In this document: positions 36,265-44,304 of the stretch, one piece after another
How the letters are laid out: each line of letters opens with the position of its first letter
How positions within the stretch are numbered: position 1 is the stretch's first letter
Origin: a virus
Length of the DNA: 44,564 nt
IMG/VR virus record: IMGVR_UViG_3300045243_000019
Span: 1-44,564 of that record
Strand: one strand, 5' to 3'
Notes under the pieces: model-generated
Database searches by the model: none
What the model was told of the DNA's origin: nothing
The model's input: the letters and a program-made list of their open reading frames with translations, nothing else
Position numbers and translations under genes: made by a program

Positions 36265-37761
36265 ATGGCTTATCGTGGCGGTGGGTCCAATTCCACGACC
36301 ACCAGCGCTGCGACGAGCATTTCTTGTACCCACGGGGTAGCGATTGCTCCGGGGGATATCGTTCTCCTCGTCGCGGGTAGTAGCTCGAGCGGCGCCAAGA
36401 CCTTCCCGACCGGCTTTGCCGCGATCCCGAGTGTATCCACGCTCTCTCCGGTCTCTCCGGACGGCACGGATACCTGCGATGTACGTTGGAAAGTCGCAGG
36501 ACTAGCCGAGCCTGCGAGTTATACGGTATCTGGGACTAGCAGCCGCTGGTCCTTGATAGTTCTGGTCTGGTCGGGGCGTTCACAGTTTCCGTGGATCGTT
36601 ACGCCGGTAACGACCGCTATTGTTGCGGGGTCGAATAGCCCAATATCGCTCTCGATTACCGGGATTACGGCGAATAATGCCGATGATATTGCGGTCATCG
36701 TCCCCAAGGGCGTACACGGTGCCAGCGGTACGCTGTGGGCGCTCACTGCACCGTCCGGTTACGGTAACGTCATTAATGCCCAATCGGCTAATGACTTCAC
36801 CCCGGTCATTGAGGCGTGTTCGCGGGACAATGTAGCGGCGGGTGCTACAGGAACGCTCACCGCAACGAATACGGGTGAGACCGCGTTCGCGATGGGCTAT
36901 GGGGCTTGGGTCTTATCCCTCGCTGCCGGGAATATTAGCGGCGGGTCGTATGTTCTACAGACCCCCAAGTGGAATCCGCGCACCCGTAGACCGCCGTTCT
37001 TAAGGTTCGGGCAGCAGCAAGCGACCCCGGTAGTCTCAGGTAGTAATATCTATTCCCTGTCGCTCGCTACGACGACGTACGCGCTCACGATTGAGAGTGT
37101 AGCCCAGCAGATTGCGTTGGGCTCTGCGGTCGTGACCTATACGACCACTCCGCAAGCGGCCACGCTCAATACTGCACTAGTAGCTGCTACCACGCAGTAC
37201 GCGCTGACGATTGAGAGCATTACCGCATCCCGCGCGGTAACTCTACAGCTCGCCACCACGAGCTACGCGCTGACGCTTGAGAACGTCACCTTCAATAAGG
37301 CGGTCTCCGTAGCGCTGGCTACGGCGCCCTACGCACTGACGATTGAAAATGCGGGGCTCACCTATAGCCCTGCGGGCGTTACGCCGCCCCCAGTCGTTAC
37401 CGAGACTCCGGCCGGTAGTAATCAGCGCTTTGTCCGCTACATCTTCAAGATCGACGGCAAAGAGTTTGCCACCTTCGATCTACAGCAAGCGCTCACCGCT
37501 TTAGACAAGGCGAAGCAGCTAGCCAAGAAGCACGCAGCAGACCTCGCCAGAGCCGCTACGGACGCCCAGAAGGCGCGCATACGCCCCATCAAGCTACCTG
37601 TCATTACCGGGAATAGGGCGATACAGAAGGCCGTAGAGGCCACCAAGGTTGAGATTAAGGCCATCTATGACGCCGCGATACGCGATGCAGAGATTGCCAT
37701 GCTGATTGAAGTGATTAAACGCAATGACGATTCAGAGGATGCAACATTACTGCTGATGTGA
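36265..37761 (+). CDS. Large beta-repeat surface protein with C-terminal coiled coil
   Basis: This 498-residue protein has an N-terminal beta domain (APGDIVLLVAGSSSSGAKTF, WKVAGLAEPASYTVSG, NVAAGATGTLTATNTG) that resembles the start of the adaptor fusion at 6041. Residues about 270-375 hold four repeats centred on YALTIESV/YALTLENV. The last 110 residues are helical and Lys/Ala-rich (LDKAKQLAKKHAADLARAAT). It lies just before the portal gene and may be a fibre attached to capsid or portal. Confidence 0.6.
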   Translation: MAYRGGGSNSTTTSAATSISCTHGVAIAPGDIVLLVAGSSSSGAKTFPTGFAAIPSVSTLSPVSPDGTDTCDVRWKVAGLAEPASYTVSGTSSRWSLIVLVWSGRSQFPWIVTPVTTAIVAGSNSPISLSITGITANNADDIAVIVPKGVHGASGTLWALTAPSGYGNVINAQSANDFTPVIEACSRDNVAAGATGTLTATNTGETAFAMGYGAWVLSLAAGNISGGSYVLQTPKWNPRTRRPPFLRFGQQQATPVVSGSNIYSLSLATTTYALTIESVAQQIALGSAVVTYTTTPQAATLNTALVAATTQYALTIESITASRAVTLQLATTSYALTLENVTFNKAVSVALATAPYALTIENAGLTYSPAGVTPPPVVTETPAGSNQRFVRYIFKIDGKEFATFDLQQALTALDKAKQLAKKHAADLARAATDAQKARIRPIKLPVITGNRAIQKAVEATKVEIKAIYDAAIRDAEIAMLIEVIKRNDDSEDATLLLM

Positions 37762-40118
37762 CGCCCGTACAGCCGGCTCAGACCAAGCCGATGGATGACA
37801 CCGCCCTACTGGGCGCCATCGACGATGCAGACAACCGCTCCTACGGCTCCGACCTCTCGAACCTCACTGCTGGATTGTCAGCCGAACGCGCCCTGAGTAT
37901 CGACTTATACCTGGGCAAGAACGTAGATCCGGCGGCTGAGGGTGAGTCGAACGTCATCGACCGCACGGTATTCGAGACGATTCAGGAGACGCTGCCCTCG
38001 ATGTGTCGCATCTTCGCCAATGGCGATGATGTGGTCACTTTGCAACCGGATAACCCGCAGGACGAGGCGCAGGCGCAGCAGGAATCGGCCTATCTCAACT
38101 GGCTAGTCACCCAGAAGCATGATTGGTTCAGCCTGTTCAATGAGTGGGCCACAGACGCTCTCCTCACCAAGAACGCTTACTTTCTCGTCTACCGGGACCG
38201 CTCGCGCAAGGTAGAGATCGAGACTTACGAGAAGCAGACCAAAGAGGGCATATCCCTCCTGCTGCAAGATCCCGGGGTTGAGATCATCCAGTCACGGCAG
38301 TATCCGGCCCCTGATATGCCACCCGACCCGGTCTTAGGGCCGCAGGGCGAGCCCATTGTGGACGCCAACTGCCAGCCGATGACCACGCCGGCCATGCTCT
38401 ATGACGTAGAGATTCGCCGCACTCAGACGGACGATGACCTCTGTATTAGGGTAATCCCCCCGGAGCGGGTAAAGGTCGATCAGCGCTCGTTCTCCTGGCG
38501 CATCGATGACCGCTGCAACTATTTCGAGTATTGGGAAGAAACCACGCTCACCGAGTTACGGGAGCAGGGCTTCGACATTCCCACGGACATTGCGGATGAT
38601 CCCGAACTCTACACGCAGGAAGACTACGCCCGCGATCAGTTTGGTGAGCGGCGGTTAGAGCGTTACAAGCCCACCGATCCTTCGATGCGTCGCGTCAAGG
38701 CGCGAATGATCTGGATTCGCGTTGATGCTGATGGCGATGGCATGGCGGAACTGCTCCAGATCATGCGAGTGGGGCGCCGTATCCTCTATCGCGAGGAAGT
38801 GAGCCGCATCCCGGTGGCTTCTGGCGTTGCCGTCCCGCTGCCGCATCGTCATGTGGGCGTATCCATGGCGGATATGACCATGGACCTGCAGCGGATCAAG
38901 ACGTTTATCCTACGTCAGGGCTTAAACAGCCTGTACGCCTCGAACTACCCGCAGAAGGTGGTGAACGATCAATACGTCAACATGGAAGACGTTTTGATTC
39001 GGCGCCCGGATGGGATCATCCGCACAAAGGACATTAATCAGATCCGTTATGAGGAAGTGCCTAACACGTTCCCTCAGGCCATGGAGGGCTTGCAGTACAT
39101 GGATATGGTCCGCGCTGGGCGGACGGGCATCAATAGCAATTTCTCGGGTGTCGATAGCTCGCAGTTGACCAATATCCAGCCCGGGACGGTCAACCAGCTC
39201 TCCAGCATGGCAGCGGAGCGGGTGATTCAGATCGCGCGCATCTTCGCGTTCGCCATTGAAGACCTGTTTAGCATCGTCCACGAGCAAGTACTGAAGCTCG
39301 GTCACAAGCGCCAGATGATCCAGCTTAAAGGGCAGTGGGTCGAAGTAGACCCGGGCTCTTGGAAGAAGCGCAATAAGTTCAAGATCTGCGTTGCGTTCTC
39401 AGCGGGTAACCGCGACGCCCATTTGGGGCGCCTGGCTCTCCTCGCCAGCAAGCAGCTCGAAGCGATGATGGCGAAGATCCCGGTATGCACGCCGGAGAAC
39501 TACTTTAACACGCTCACCGAGCTTACGAAGGCCGCAGACCTTAACCCGGATGCGTTCTGGACCGATCCCAAGAGCATTCCGCCCGCGCCTCCCGAGCCGC
39601 CACCGGAGATACAGAAAGTCATCCTCCAGGGCCAGCTCGACAAGGACATCAAGGCCGCCGAACTGGTCCAGCAGGACGCCGAGAGCCAGCGCAAGGCTGG
39701 AGTGGATATCTACGCCATCGATGCGAACGTGGGCTTGAAGCTCCTCGAAGCTGCGAATCAGCGCGAGCACGAAGTCAACATGCAAGGGATCAAGTCCCAC
39801 CATGAGGCGATCATTGGCAACCTCGGCCAGCAGTTCCAGGGTGCCACCGATGGGGTTAAGTCCATCGGCAAGAGCTTGAAGTCCACGCACGAAGCGATAG
39901 ACGAGCACGTTCAGCAGGTGGGCGAACTCGGCGCAAAGATGAACGAGGTATTTCATGGCGTGCACAAGGCTATGAAGCTCGCCACTGCCAAGAAGGTCAT
40001 ACGCAAGAGTCCCGATGGGCAGATCGAGGGCGTAGACCACGTAGACGAGGACGGCAAGGTAATTAAGTCACAGACCGCAGTTAAAGACCGCCACGGGCGG
40101 GTAACGGGGCTTGAATGA
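37758..40118 (+). CDS. Portal protein (P22/SU10-like)
   Basis: This 786-residue protein (GTG start) has the podovirus portal pattern: SNVIDRTVFETIQETLPSMC, VTQKHDWFSLFNEWATDALL, RVIPPERVKVDQRSFSWRID, FILRQGLNSLYASNYPQKVV and AGRTGINSNFSGVDSSQLTN. The C-terminal 170 residues are Gln/Lys-rich helices like the barrel of P22 portal. Twelve copies form the DNA channel and the site of terminase and adaptor binding. Confidence 0.92.
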   Translation: MTPVQPAQTKPMDDTALLGAIDDADNRSYGSDLSNLTAGLSAERALSIDLYLGKNVDPAAEGESNVIDRTVFETIQETLPSMCRIFANGDDVVTLQPDNPQDEAQAQQESAYLNWLVTQKHDWFSLFNEWATDALLTKNAYFLVYRDRSRKVEIETYEKQTKEGISLLLQDPGVEIIQSRQYPAPDMPPDPVLGPQGEPIVDANCQPMTTPAMLYDVEIRRTQTDDDLCIRVIPPERVKVDQRSFSWRIDDRCNYFEYWEETTLTELREQGFDIPTDIADDPELYTQEDYARDQFGERRLERYKPTDPSMRRVKARMIWIRVDADGDGMAELLQIMRVGRRILYREEVSRIPVASGVAVPLPHRHVGVSMADMTMDLQRIKTFILRQGLNSLYASNYPQKVVNDQYVNMEDVLIRRPDGIIRTKDINQIRYEEVPNTFPQAMEGLQYMDMVRAGRTGINSNFSGVDSSQLTNIQPGTVNQLSSMAAERVIQIARIFAFAIEDLFSIVHEQVLKLGHKRQMIQLKGQWVEVDPGSWKKRNKFKICVAFSAGNRDAHLGRLALLASKQLEAMMAKIPVCTPENYFNTLTELTKAADLNPDAFWTDPKSIPPAPPEPPPEIQKVILQGQLDKDIKAAELVQQDAESQRKAGVDIYAIDANVGLKLLEAANQREHEVNMQGIKSHHEAIIGNLGQQFQGATDGVKSIGKSLKSTHEAIDEHVQQVGELGAKMNEVFHGVHKAMKLATAKKVIRKSPDGQIEGVDHVDEDGKVIKSQTAVKDRHGRVTGLE

Positions 40119-40402
40119 CCAACGGTGAACTAATCGATAAGGCCACCAAGGCCAAGGCCGTACTCGATAACCCCGCCTACATGGACGCCTATACGGCAGT
40201 CAAGGCGCGAATGATCGAAGCGCTACTCGCCACGAAGCTGGAAGACACCAGCACAGCAGAAGACTTCCGCCGCTGCATCAAGCTACTCGACGCACTCAAG
40301 TCAGAACTCGATGGCGTTGTAGCTCGCGGCAAGGTCGCCGCAGCGGATATGAATGAGCTGGAGAAGCGGCGCAACAACCCCCTTAGGTCCATCTTTAGGT
40401 GA
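40115..40402 (+). CDS. Conserved small protein between portal and scaffold
   Basis: This 95-residue helical protein (ATGA overlap) begins TNGELIDKATKAKAVLDNPA, YMDAYTAVKARMIEALLATK and ends NNPLRSIFR. Similar short helical genes sit between portal and scaffold in other SU10-like phages. Function unknown; an assembly role is likely. Confidence 0.65.
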   Translation: MTNGELIDKATKAKAVLDNPAYMDAYTAVKARMIEALLATKLEDTSTAEDFRRCIKLLDALKSELDGVVARGKVAAADMNELEKRRNNPLRSIFR

Positions 40403-40406
40403 ATGA

Positions 40407-41294
40407 ATGAGTGACGGTTCAAATCTCGACGCTCCAGTAGAGCAGGCCATATCCGACAAGATCGCCGCGAAGTTCGGCTTTCCAGGTGAAGCCGAGGAGG
40501 CCGCCCCAGAGGCCGTAGCAGAGGCTCCCGTCGATGACGGCTTAGACGAGATCGAGTGGGAGGGGGCGAAGTGGAAAGGCCCCAAGGGCATCAAAGACGC
40601 CCTGATGCGTAATTCGGACTACACCACGAAGACGCAGGCACTTTCCGAGCAGATGCGTGCTATCGAGCATTCGCGCGAACTGATGACGCAATCGCAGATG
40701 GATGGGGCTTTCCGTCAGTCCATCGATGGCGAGACGCGTGAATTGGCCGTAATCGAGGCTTACCTCCAAGAGGCCAAGAAGACCAACTGGGGCAACATGC
40801 CCATGGACCAGATGGTCCGCGCCCGTCACGAACTGGACCAGATCAAAGAGCGCCGCGATGACTTGAATAAGGCCATCGAGGGCAAGCGCGCAAAGTTTAA
40901 CGAAGATTTCAAATCAAAATTGTCCGAGCTGCGAACCAAGTCTCGCGAGCTGGCCGCCAAGTCGATACCTGGCTTTTCTGAGGAAACCGAGAAGGCTATT
41001 CGCTCTTATGCGATGACCGAAGGTCTCAGCGAGTCCGAGGTAGACAACGTCCTGCTCGACCCGAGAAGCGCCAAGGTGCTTTGGAAGGCATCGCAATTCG
41101 ACAAGATCAAAGCCGGCACAACCAAGGCGGTTGATGCAGTCGGCAAGGTTGTCAAACCCGGAGCGGCTAACGAAAAGATGCCGCAAAACGTGGTTGACAA
41201 GCTCAACTTCAGAAAAGCCATGAACAAGGCCGAGACCAGTGGGCAGAAAGCCCAGCTCATTGAGAAGCGACTGGCCGGCATGTTTGGCGAATAG
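40407..41294 (+). CDS. Scaffolding protein
   Basis: This 295-residue protein is acidic at the start (EAEEAAPEAVAEAPVDDG), has WKGPKGIKDALMRNSDYTTK and TQALSEQ, typical of phage scaffolds, then long helices (RARHELDQIKERRDDLNKAI) and a basic helix-turn-helix-like end (DKLNFRKAMNKAETSGQKAQ) that would bind capsid protein. It directly precedes the capsid gene. Confidence 0.88.
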   Translation: MSDGSNLDAPVEQAISDKIAAKFGFPGEAEEAAPEAVAEAPVDDGLDEIEWEGAKWKGPKGIKDALMRNSDYTTKTQALSEQMRAIEHSRELMTQSQMDGAFRQSIDGETRELAVIEAYLQEAKKTNWGNMPMDQMVRARHELDQIKERRDDLNKAIEGKRAKFNEDFKSKLSELRTKSRELAAKSIPGFSEETEKAIRSYAMTEGLSESEVDNVLLDPRSAKVLWKASQFDKIKAGTTKAVDAVGKVVKPGAANEKMPQNVVDKLNFRKAMNKAETSGQKAQLIEKRLAGMFGE

Positions 41295-41303
41295 GGAAAT
41301 TAA

Positions 41304-42317
41304 ATGACTCAGCTTACAGGCACGACTAACGTCTTCGGCGTCACGAGCGCTGGCGGTATTCGTGAAGATCTCGAAGATGTGATTTGGGACTTGTTCCCAG
41401 AGGATACGTGGGCGGTTTCTAACCTCGATAAGGTTTCGGCCACGGCAACCACTCACGAGTGGCTTGCTCAGCAGCTCGCGGCTGCCGCAACCAATATCGG
41501 AATCGAAGGTGACGACGCTACCTTCACTTCACTGACCTCGCCGGCCCGCTTCGGCAACTACCTCCAGATCCTTTCGAAGACCTTCCTCGTGTCCGACACG
41601 TTGGAAGCGGTCAAGAAGGCTGGACGCGGTTCTGAAGTGTCGCGCGGTGCGATGGTGAAGATGCGCGAACTCAAGCGCGATATGGAATACGCCGTTACCC
41701 GCAACACGCTGGCCTCTGCCGGCGCCTCGGGCACTGGCCGCACCATGGGCGGCATTGAGACCTGGATCAACGGGTATCTGTCGAACGCCCTGGTCGGCAC
41801 GACCGTTACGGCCTCAACCGCCGTCACGATCTCGACCAGCACGGTTGCGACGACCCCTGGTGCCGCATCGGGTATCCCGACCACGGCAGTGACTGACGGA
41901 ACGGCTAACACGCTGGTTGCGAGTGCGCTTAACTTCGCGCTCCAGGGTGCGTGGTCGAACGGCGGCGATCCTTCGGTGATTCTCACCACGGCGAAGAACA
42001 AGGCGCTAATCGATGCTTTCACCAGCATTGCGACGCGCTTCGTTAACGTGGACGCTGCGACGCAGTCACCGATTATCGGTGCTGCCAACGTCTACGTGAG
42101 CGACTTCGGCCGCCATACGGTCGTCCTGCATCGCTATATGCGCGATCAGAACGTCCTGTGCCTCGATCCGAACTATTGGGCGATTGGGTTCCTCCGTCGT
42201 CCCATGGCTCGGCAGCTCGCGCGTACTGGTGACGGCACCAAGTACCAGATCATCACGGAATGCACGTTGGTTGCTCGCAACCAGCAGTCATCCGCGAAGA
42301 TCGTAGGCTGTGCCTAA
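41304..42317 (+). CDS. Major capsid protein (SU10 family)
   Basis: This 337-residue protein has the SU10/DUF5309 pattern: REDLEDVIWDLFPEDTWAVS, TTHEWLAQQLAAAATNIGIE, RFGNYLQILSKTFLVSDTLE, GRTMGGIETWINGYL and PNYWAIGFLRRPMARQLART, GDGTKYQIITECTLV. It folds as an HK97-type shell protein. A strong terminator follows at once, which would favour high capsid output. Confidence 0.95.
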   Translation: MTQLTGTTNVFGVTSAGGIREDLEDVIWDLFPEDTWAVSNLDKVSATATTHEWLAQQLAAAATNIGIEGDDATFTSLTSPARFGNYLQILSKTFLVSDTLEAVKKAGRGSEVSRGAMVKMRELKRDMEYAVTRNTLASAGASGTGRTMGGIETWINGYLSNALVGTTVTASTAVTISTSTVATTPGAASGIPTTAVTDGTANTLVASALNFALQGAWSNGGDPSVILTTAKNKALIDAFTSIATRFVNVDAATQSPIIGAANVYVSDFGRHTVVLHRYMRDQNVLCLDPNYWAIGFLRRPMARQLARTGDGTKYQIITECTLVARNQQSSAKIVGCA

Positions 42318-42323
42318 TGGATC

Positions 42324-42354
42324 GGCCCCGGGACTGACACCGGGGCCTTTTCTT
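42324..42354 (+). terminator. Rho-independent terminator after the capsid gene
   Basis: GGCCCCGG (42324-42331) pairs with CCGGGGCC (42340-42347), an 8-bp GC stem with an 8-base loop, followed by TTTTCTTT. It lies 6 bases after the capsid stop. Partial read-through or a new promoter must serve the genes downstream. Confidence 0.9.
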
Positions 42355-42365
42355 TGAGTTGGAGT

Positions 42366-42458
42366 GCTGGTGCTCATGACTCTGAGCTACAGGTCCTTTG
42401 GACGGCGTACCGCCAGATTCGGGGACCACGGGAGGACATTACCTCTCCGTCCACCAGC
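42366..42458 (+). ncRNA. Candidate compact structured RNA between capsid terminator and next gene
   Basis: GCTGGTG (42366-42372) pairs perfectly with CACCAGC (42452-42458), closing a 93-nt element. Inside are hairpins CTC/GAG (42373-42386), GTCC-TTT-GGAC (42393-42403), GGCG-TAC-CGCC (42404-42414) and GGGAGG/CCTC-T-CC (42430-42448), the last extended by GAC/GTC. No ORF covers it. It ends 15 bases before an ATG. It resembles neither a tRNA nor a riboswitch known to me. Confidence 0.5.
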
Positions 42459-42473
42459 TAATCGGGATTATAC

Positions 42474-42830
42474 ATGAGCGACTTCATGGAAATAGACCCA
42501 GTGACCGGGATCAAGACGGACTGGAAATGGAACGAGAACGACCAGACCTACACGCTCGCCCGCACGGCTGACGTAGAGCCAGTCTTGGACTACACCAAGG
42601 CCATGGCCAATGAAGTGGGCAAAGATAGCGAAGGCGTCAAGAAAGGCTGGCACCTCTACGCCAAGATCCCGCCCATCGTCATCGTCCAGATGCGAGCGAA
42701 GGGCATTAACGTATTCGATGGCACACACCAGAAACGGATGTTTGCCGAGATTAATGAACACTATCCGCACCTGAAGACCACGACGGGGCAAGAGGGGGCC
42801 TCGCACACCAAGAAAATCTATCTTGGATAA
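42474..42830 (+). CDS. Conserved phage protein downstream of the capsid gene
   Basis: This 118-residue protein begins SDFMEIDPVTGIKTDWKWNE and has VEPVLDYTKAMANEVGKDSE, WHLYAKIPPIVIVQMRAKGI, NVFDGTHQKR, a pattern known from hypothetical proteins just after capsid genes in podoviruses. Its role is unknown; it may complete or stabilise heads. The upstream ribosome site is weak (GGGATT), so the structured RNA before it may matter. Confidence 0.75.
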   Translation: MSDFMEIDPVTGIKTDWKWNENDQTYTLARTADVEPVLDYTKAMANEVGKDSEGVKKGWHLYAKIPPIVIVQMRAKGINVFDGTHQKRMFAEINEHYPHLKTTTGQEGASHTKKIYLG

Positions 42831-44304
42831 GTACCAGGAAATAGAGCTCCTCGCAGACGGTCCGGACGATCAGCTCAAGAAAGCATGGGTAATCTGCCAC
42901 GAACTACTCATACAAGACCCAACGGACCCCCGAGCCCTAATCAATGCGTGCTTTGTCGCGCAGCGGTTGGGATTACTCGGCCCCGCCTACCATTTGGGGC
43001 GGTCGGCAACTCAGCTCTACCCCAAAGAGCCCAACGGGTGGATTAACTTCGGCTATGCGTGTGCCCAGCTCTGGCGCACCAAGGAAGCCGAGCGCTATTA
43101 CTTCGAGGCCCTGAAGCTCGCCAAGGCTTCGGGGAGCGTCAAGAGCCAGATATTCGCTCTGCTGAACCTCGGAGCGCTCTACGTAGACCTCGGGATGTAT
43201 GACCTCGGGGCTCCAGTGATGGATAAGCTCCTGGCGCTCGAGCCGGATAACGCCAAGGCGCTCTGTAACGTAGCGATCTGCAAGCTAGCCCGCAGAGATT
43301 GGAGTGGCTGGACTGATTACCACAAGCTCATCGGGACGCCCTATCGACCCAAAGTGAATTACAGGGACGAGCCCGAATGGGATGGCACACCGGGACAAAC
43401 GGTCGTGCTCTATGCAGAGCAGGGGATCGGGGACGAAATCCTGTTCGCCTCGATGATCCCCTCGGCGGCAAGGGTCGCTAAAAAGGTCATCTTTGACTGT
43501 GACGGCAGGCTAGAGGGCTTGTTCCGCCGCTCACTTCCCGAATGCACCGTCTACGGTACGCGGGTAAAGAACGAGAAGTGGGCGAAGGAAGACCGGGACT
43601 TCGATTGCAGTCTTGCGGTAGGCCAGTTGGGTGAATTCTTCCGCACTACGGAGGAGTCATTCCCCCGTGTCGCATACCTCAAAGCGTGCCCCATCCGCTC
43701 AAAGCAATGGAAGTGGGATAAGCCCGCGATAGGCATTGCCTGGAGTGGGGGAGTTTCACGCACTGGGGCGAGAGTCCGCCGCGCGCCGCTTGAGGACTGG
43801 CTACCGCTCTTTAAGTCGATAGATGCGACCTTTGTCTGCCTCCAGTACCGGGACGCGGAGGAGGAAATAGATGACTTCCGCAAGAAGCATGGCGTGGATC
43901 TTGTTCAGTATCCGTGGGCAACTCTCACGCACGACTATGACGACACTGCGGCTCTTGTTTCGAGATTGGATTGTGTGGTGGGCGTGCCGACCGCCGTTAT
44001 TCACCTCGCTGGGGCGCTTGGCGTCAAAACGTTTGCGATGAAGTCAGAAGCCTCCTGCTGGAAGTACAGCAGCGGGCTTCCGTTTCATCCCTGCACGCTC
44101 ATTGAGCACAAAGGAACATGGGAAAAGACGATACAGGCGACTGTCCCGCTTATCCGGGCTCACTTAGGGTTTTCATCGGCTACGACCCAAGACAACCCAT
44201 CGCCTACAACGTTCTTCAACATTCCATCGTCCGTCACGCAAGCCGTCCGGTCAGCATTACCCCGCTTATCCTCGGACAGCTCCCGCTCAAGCGGCGCGGA
44301 CTGA
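42823..44304 (+). CDS. TPR-glycosyltransferase fusion (GT9-like catalytic domain)
   Basis: This 493-residue protein (TTG start) has TPR repeats over about residues 15-160 (PNGWINFGYACAQLWRTKEA, LLNLGALYVDLGMYDLGAPV, NAKALCNVAICKLARRDWSG). The rest is GT-B/GT9-like: VVLYAEQGIGDEILFASMIP, VIFDCDGRLEGLFRRSLPEC, IGIAWSGGVSRTG and LVSRLDCVVGVPTAVIHLAG, ALGVKTF, where the C-terminal part binds the nucleotide sugar. TPR-linked transferases often act on proteins. The last 187 bases overlap the next glycosyltransferase gene in another frame. Confidence 0.85.
   Translation: MDKYQEIELLADGPDDQLKKAWVICHELLIQDPTDPRALINACFVAQRLGLLGPAYHLGRSATQLYPKEPNGWINFGYACAQLWRTKEAERYYFEALKLAKASGSVKSQIFALLNLGALYVDLGMYDLGAPVMDKLLALEPDNAKALCNVAICKLARRDWSGWTDYHKLIGTPYRPKVNYRDEPEWDGTPGQTVVLYAEQGIGDEILFASMIPSAARVAKKVIFDCDGRLEGLFRRSLPECTVYGTRVKNEKWAKEDRDFDCSLAVGQLGEFFRTTEESFPRVAYLKACPIRSKQWKWDKPAIGIAWSGGVSRTGARVRRAPLEDWLPLFKSIDATFVCLQYRDAEEEIDDFRKKHGVDLVQYPWATLTHDYDDTAALVSRLDCVVGVPTAVIHLAGALGVKTFAMKSEASCWKYSSGLPFHPCTLIEHKGTWEKTIQATVPLIRAHLGFSSATTQDNPSPTTFFNIPSSVTQAVRSALPRLSSDSSRSSGAD

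Noticed and set aside
39399-40040. 213-codon minus-strand frame over the portal gene
   Set aside because: Antisense to the conserved portal C-terminus with no start site or neighbours on that strand.
42366-42458. tRNA gene
   Set aside because: The closing 7-bp helix suggests an acceptor stem, but there is no GGTTCRANNCC T-arm, no 7-base anticodon loop and the inner hairpins have 3-base loops.
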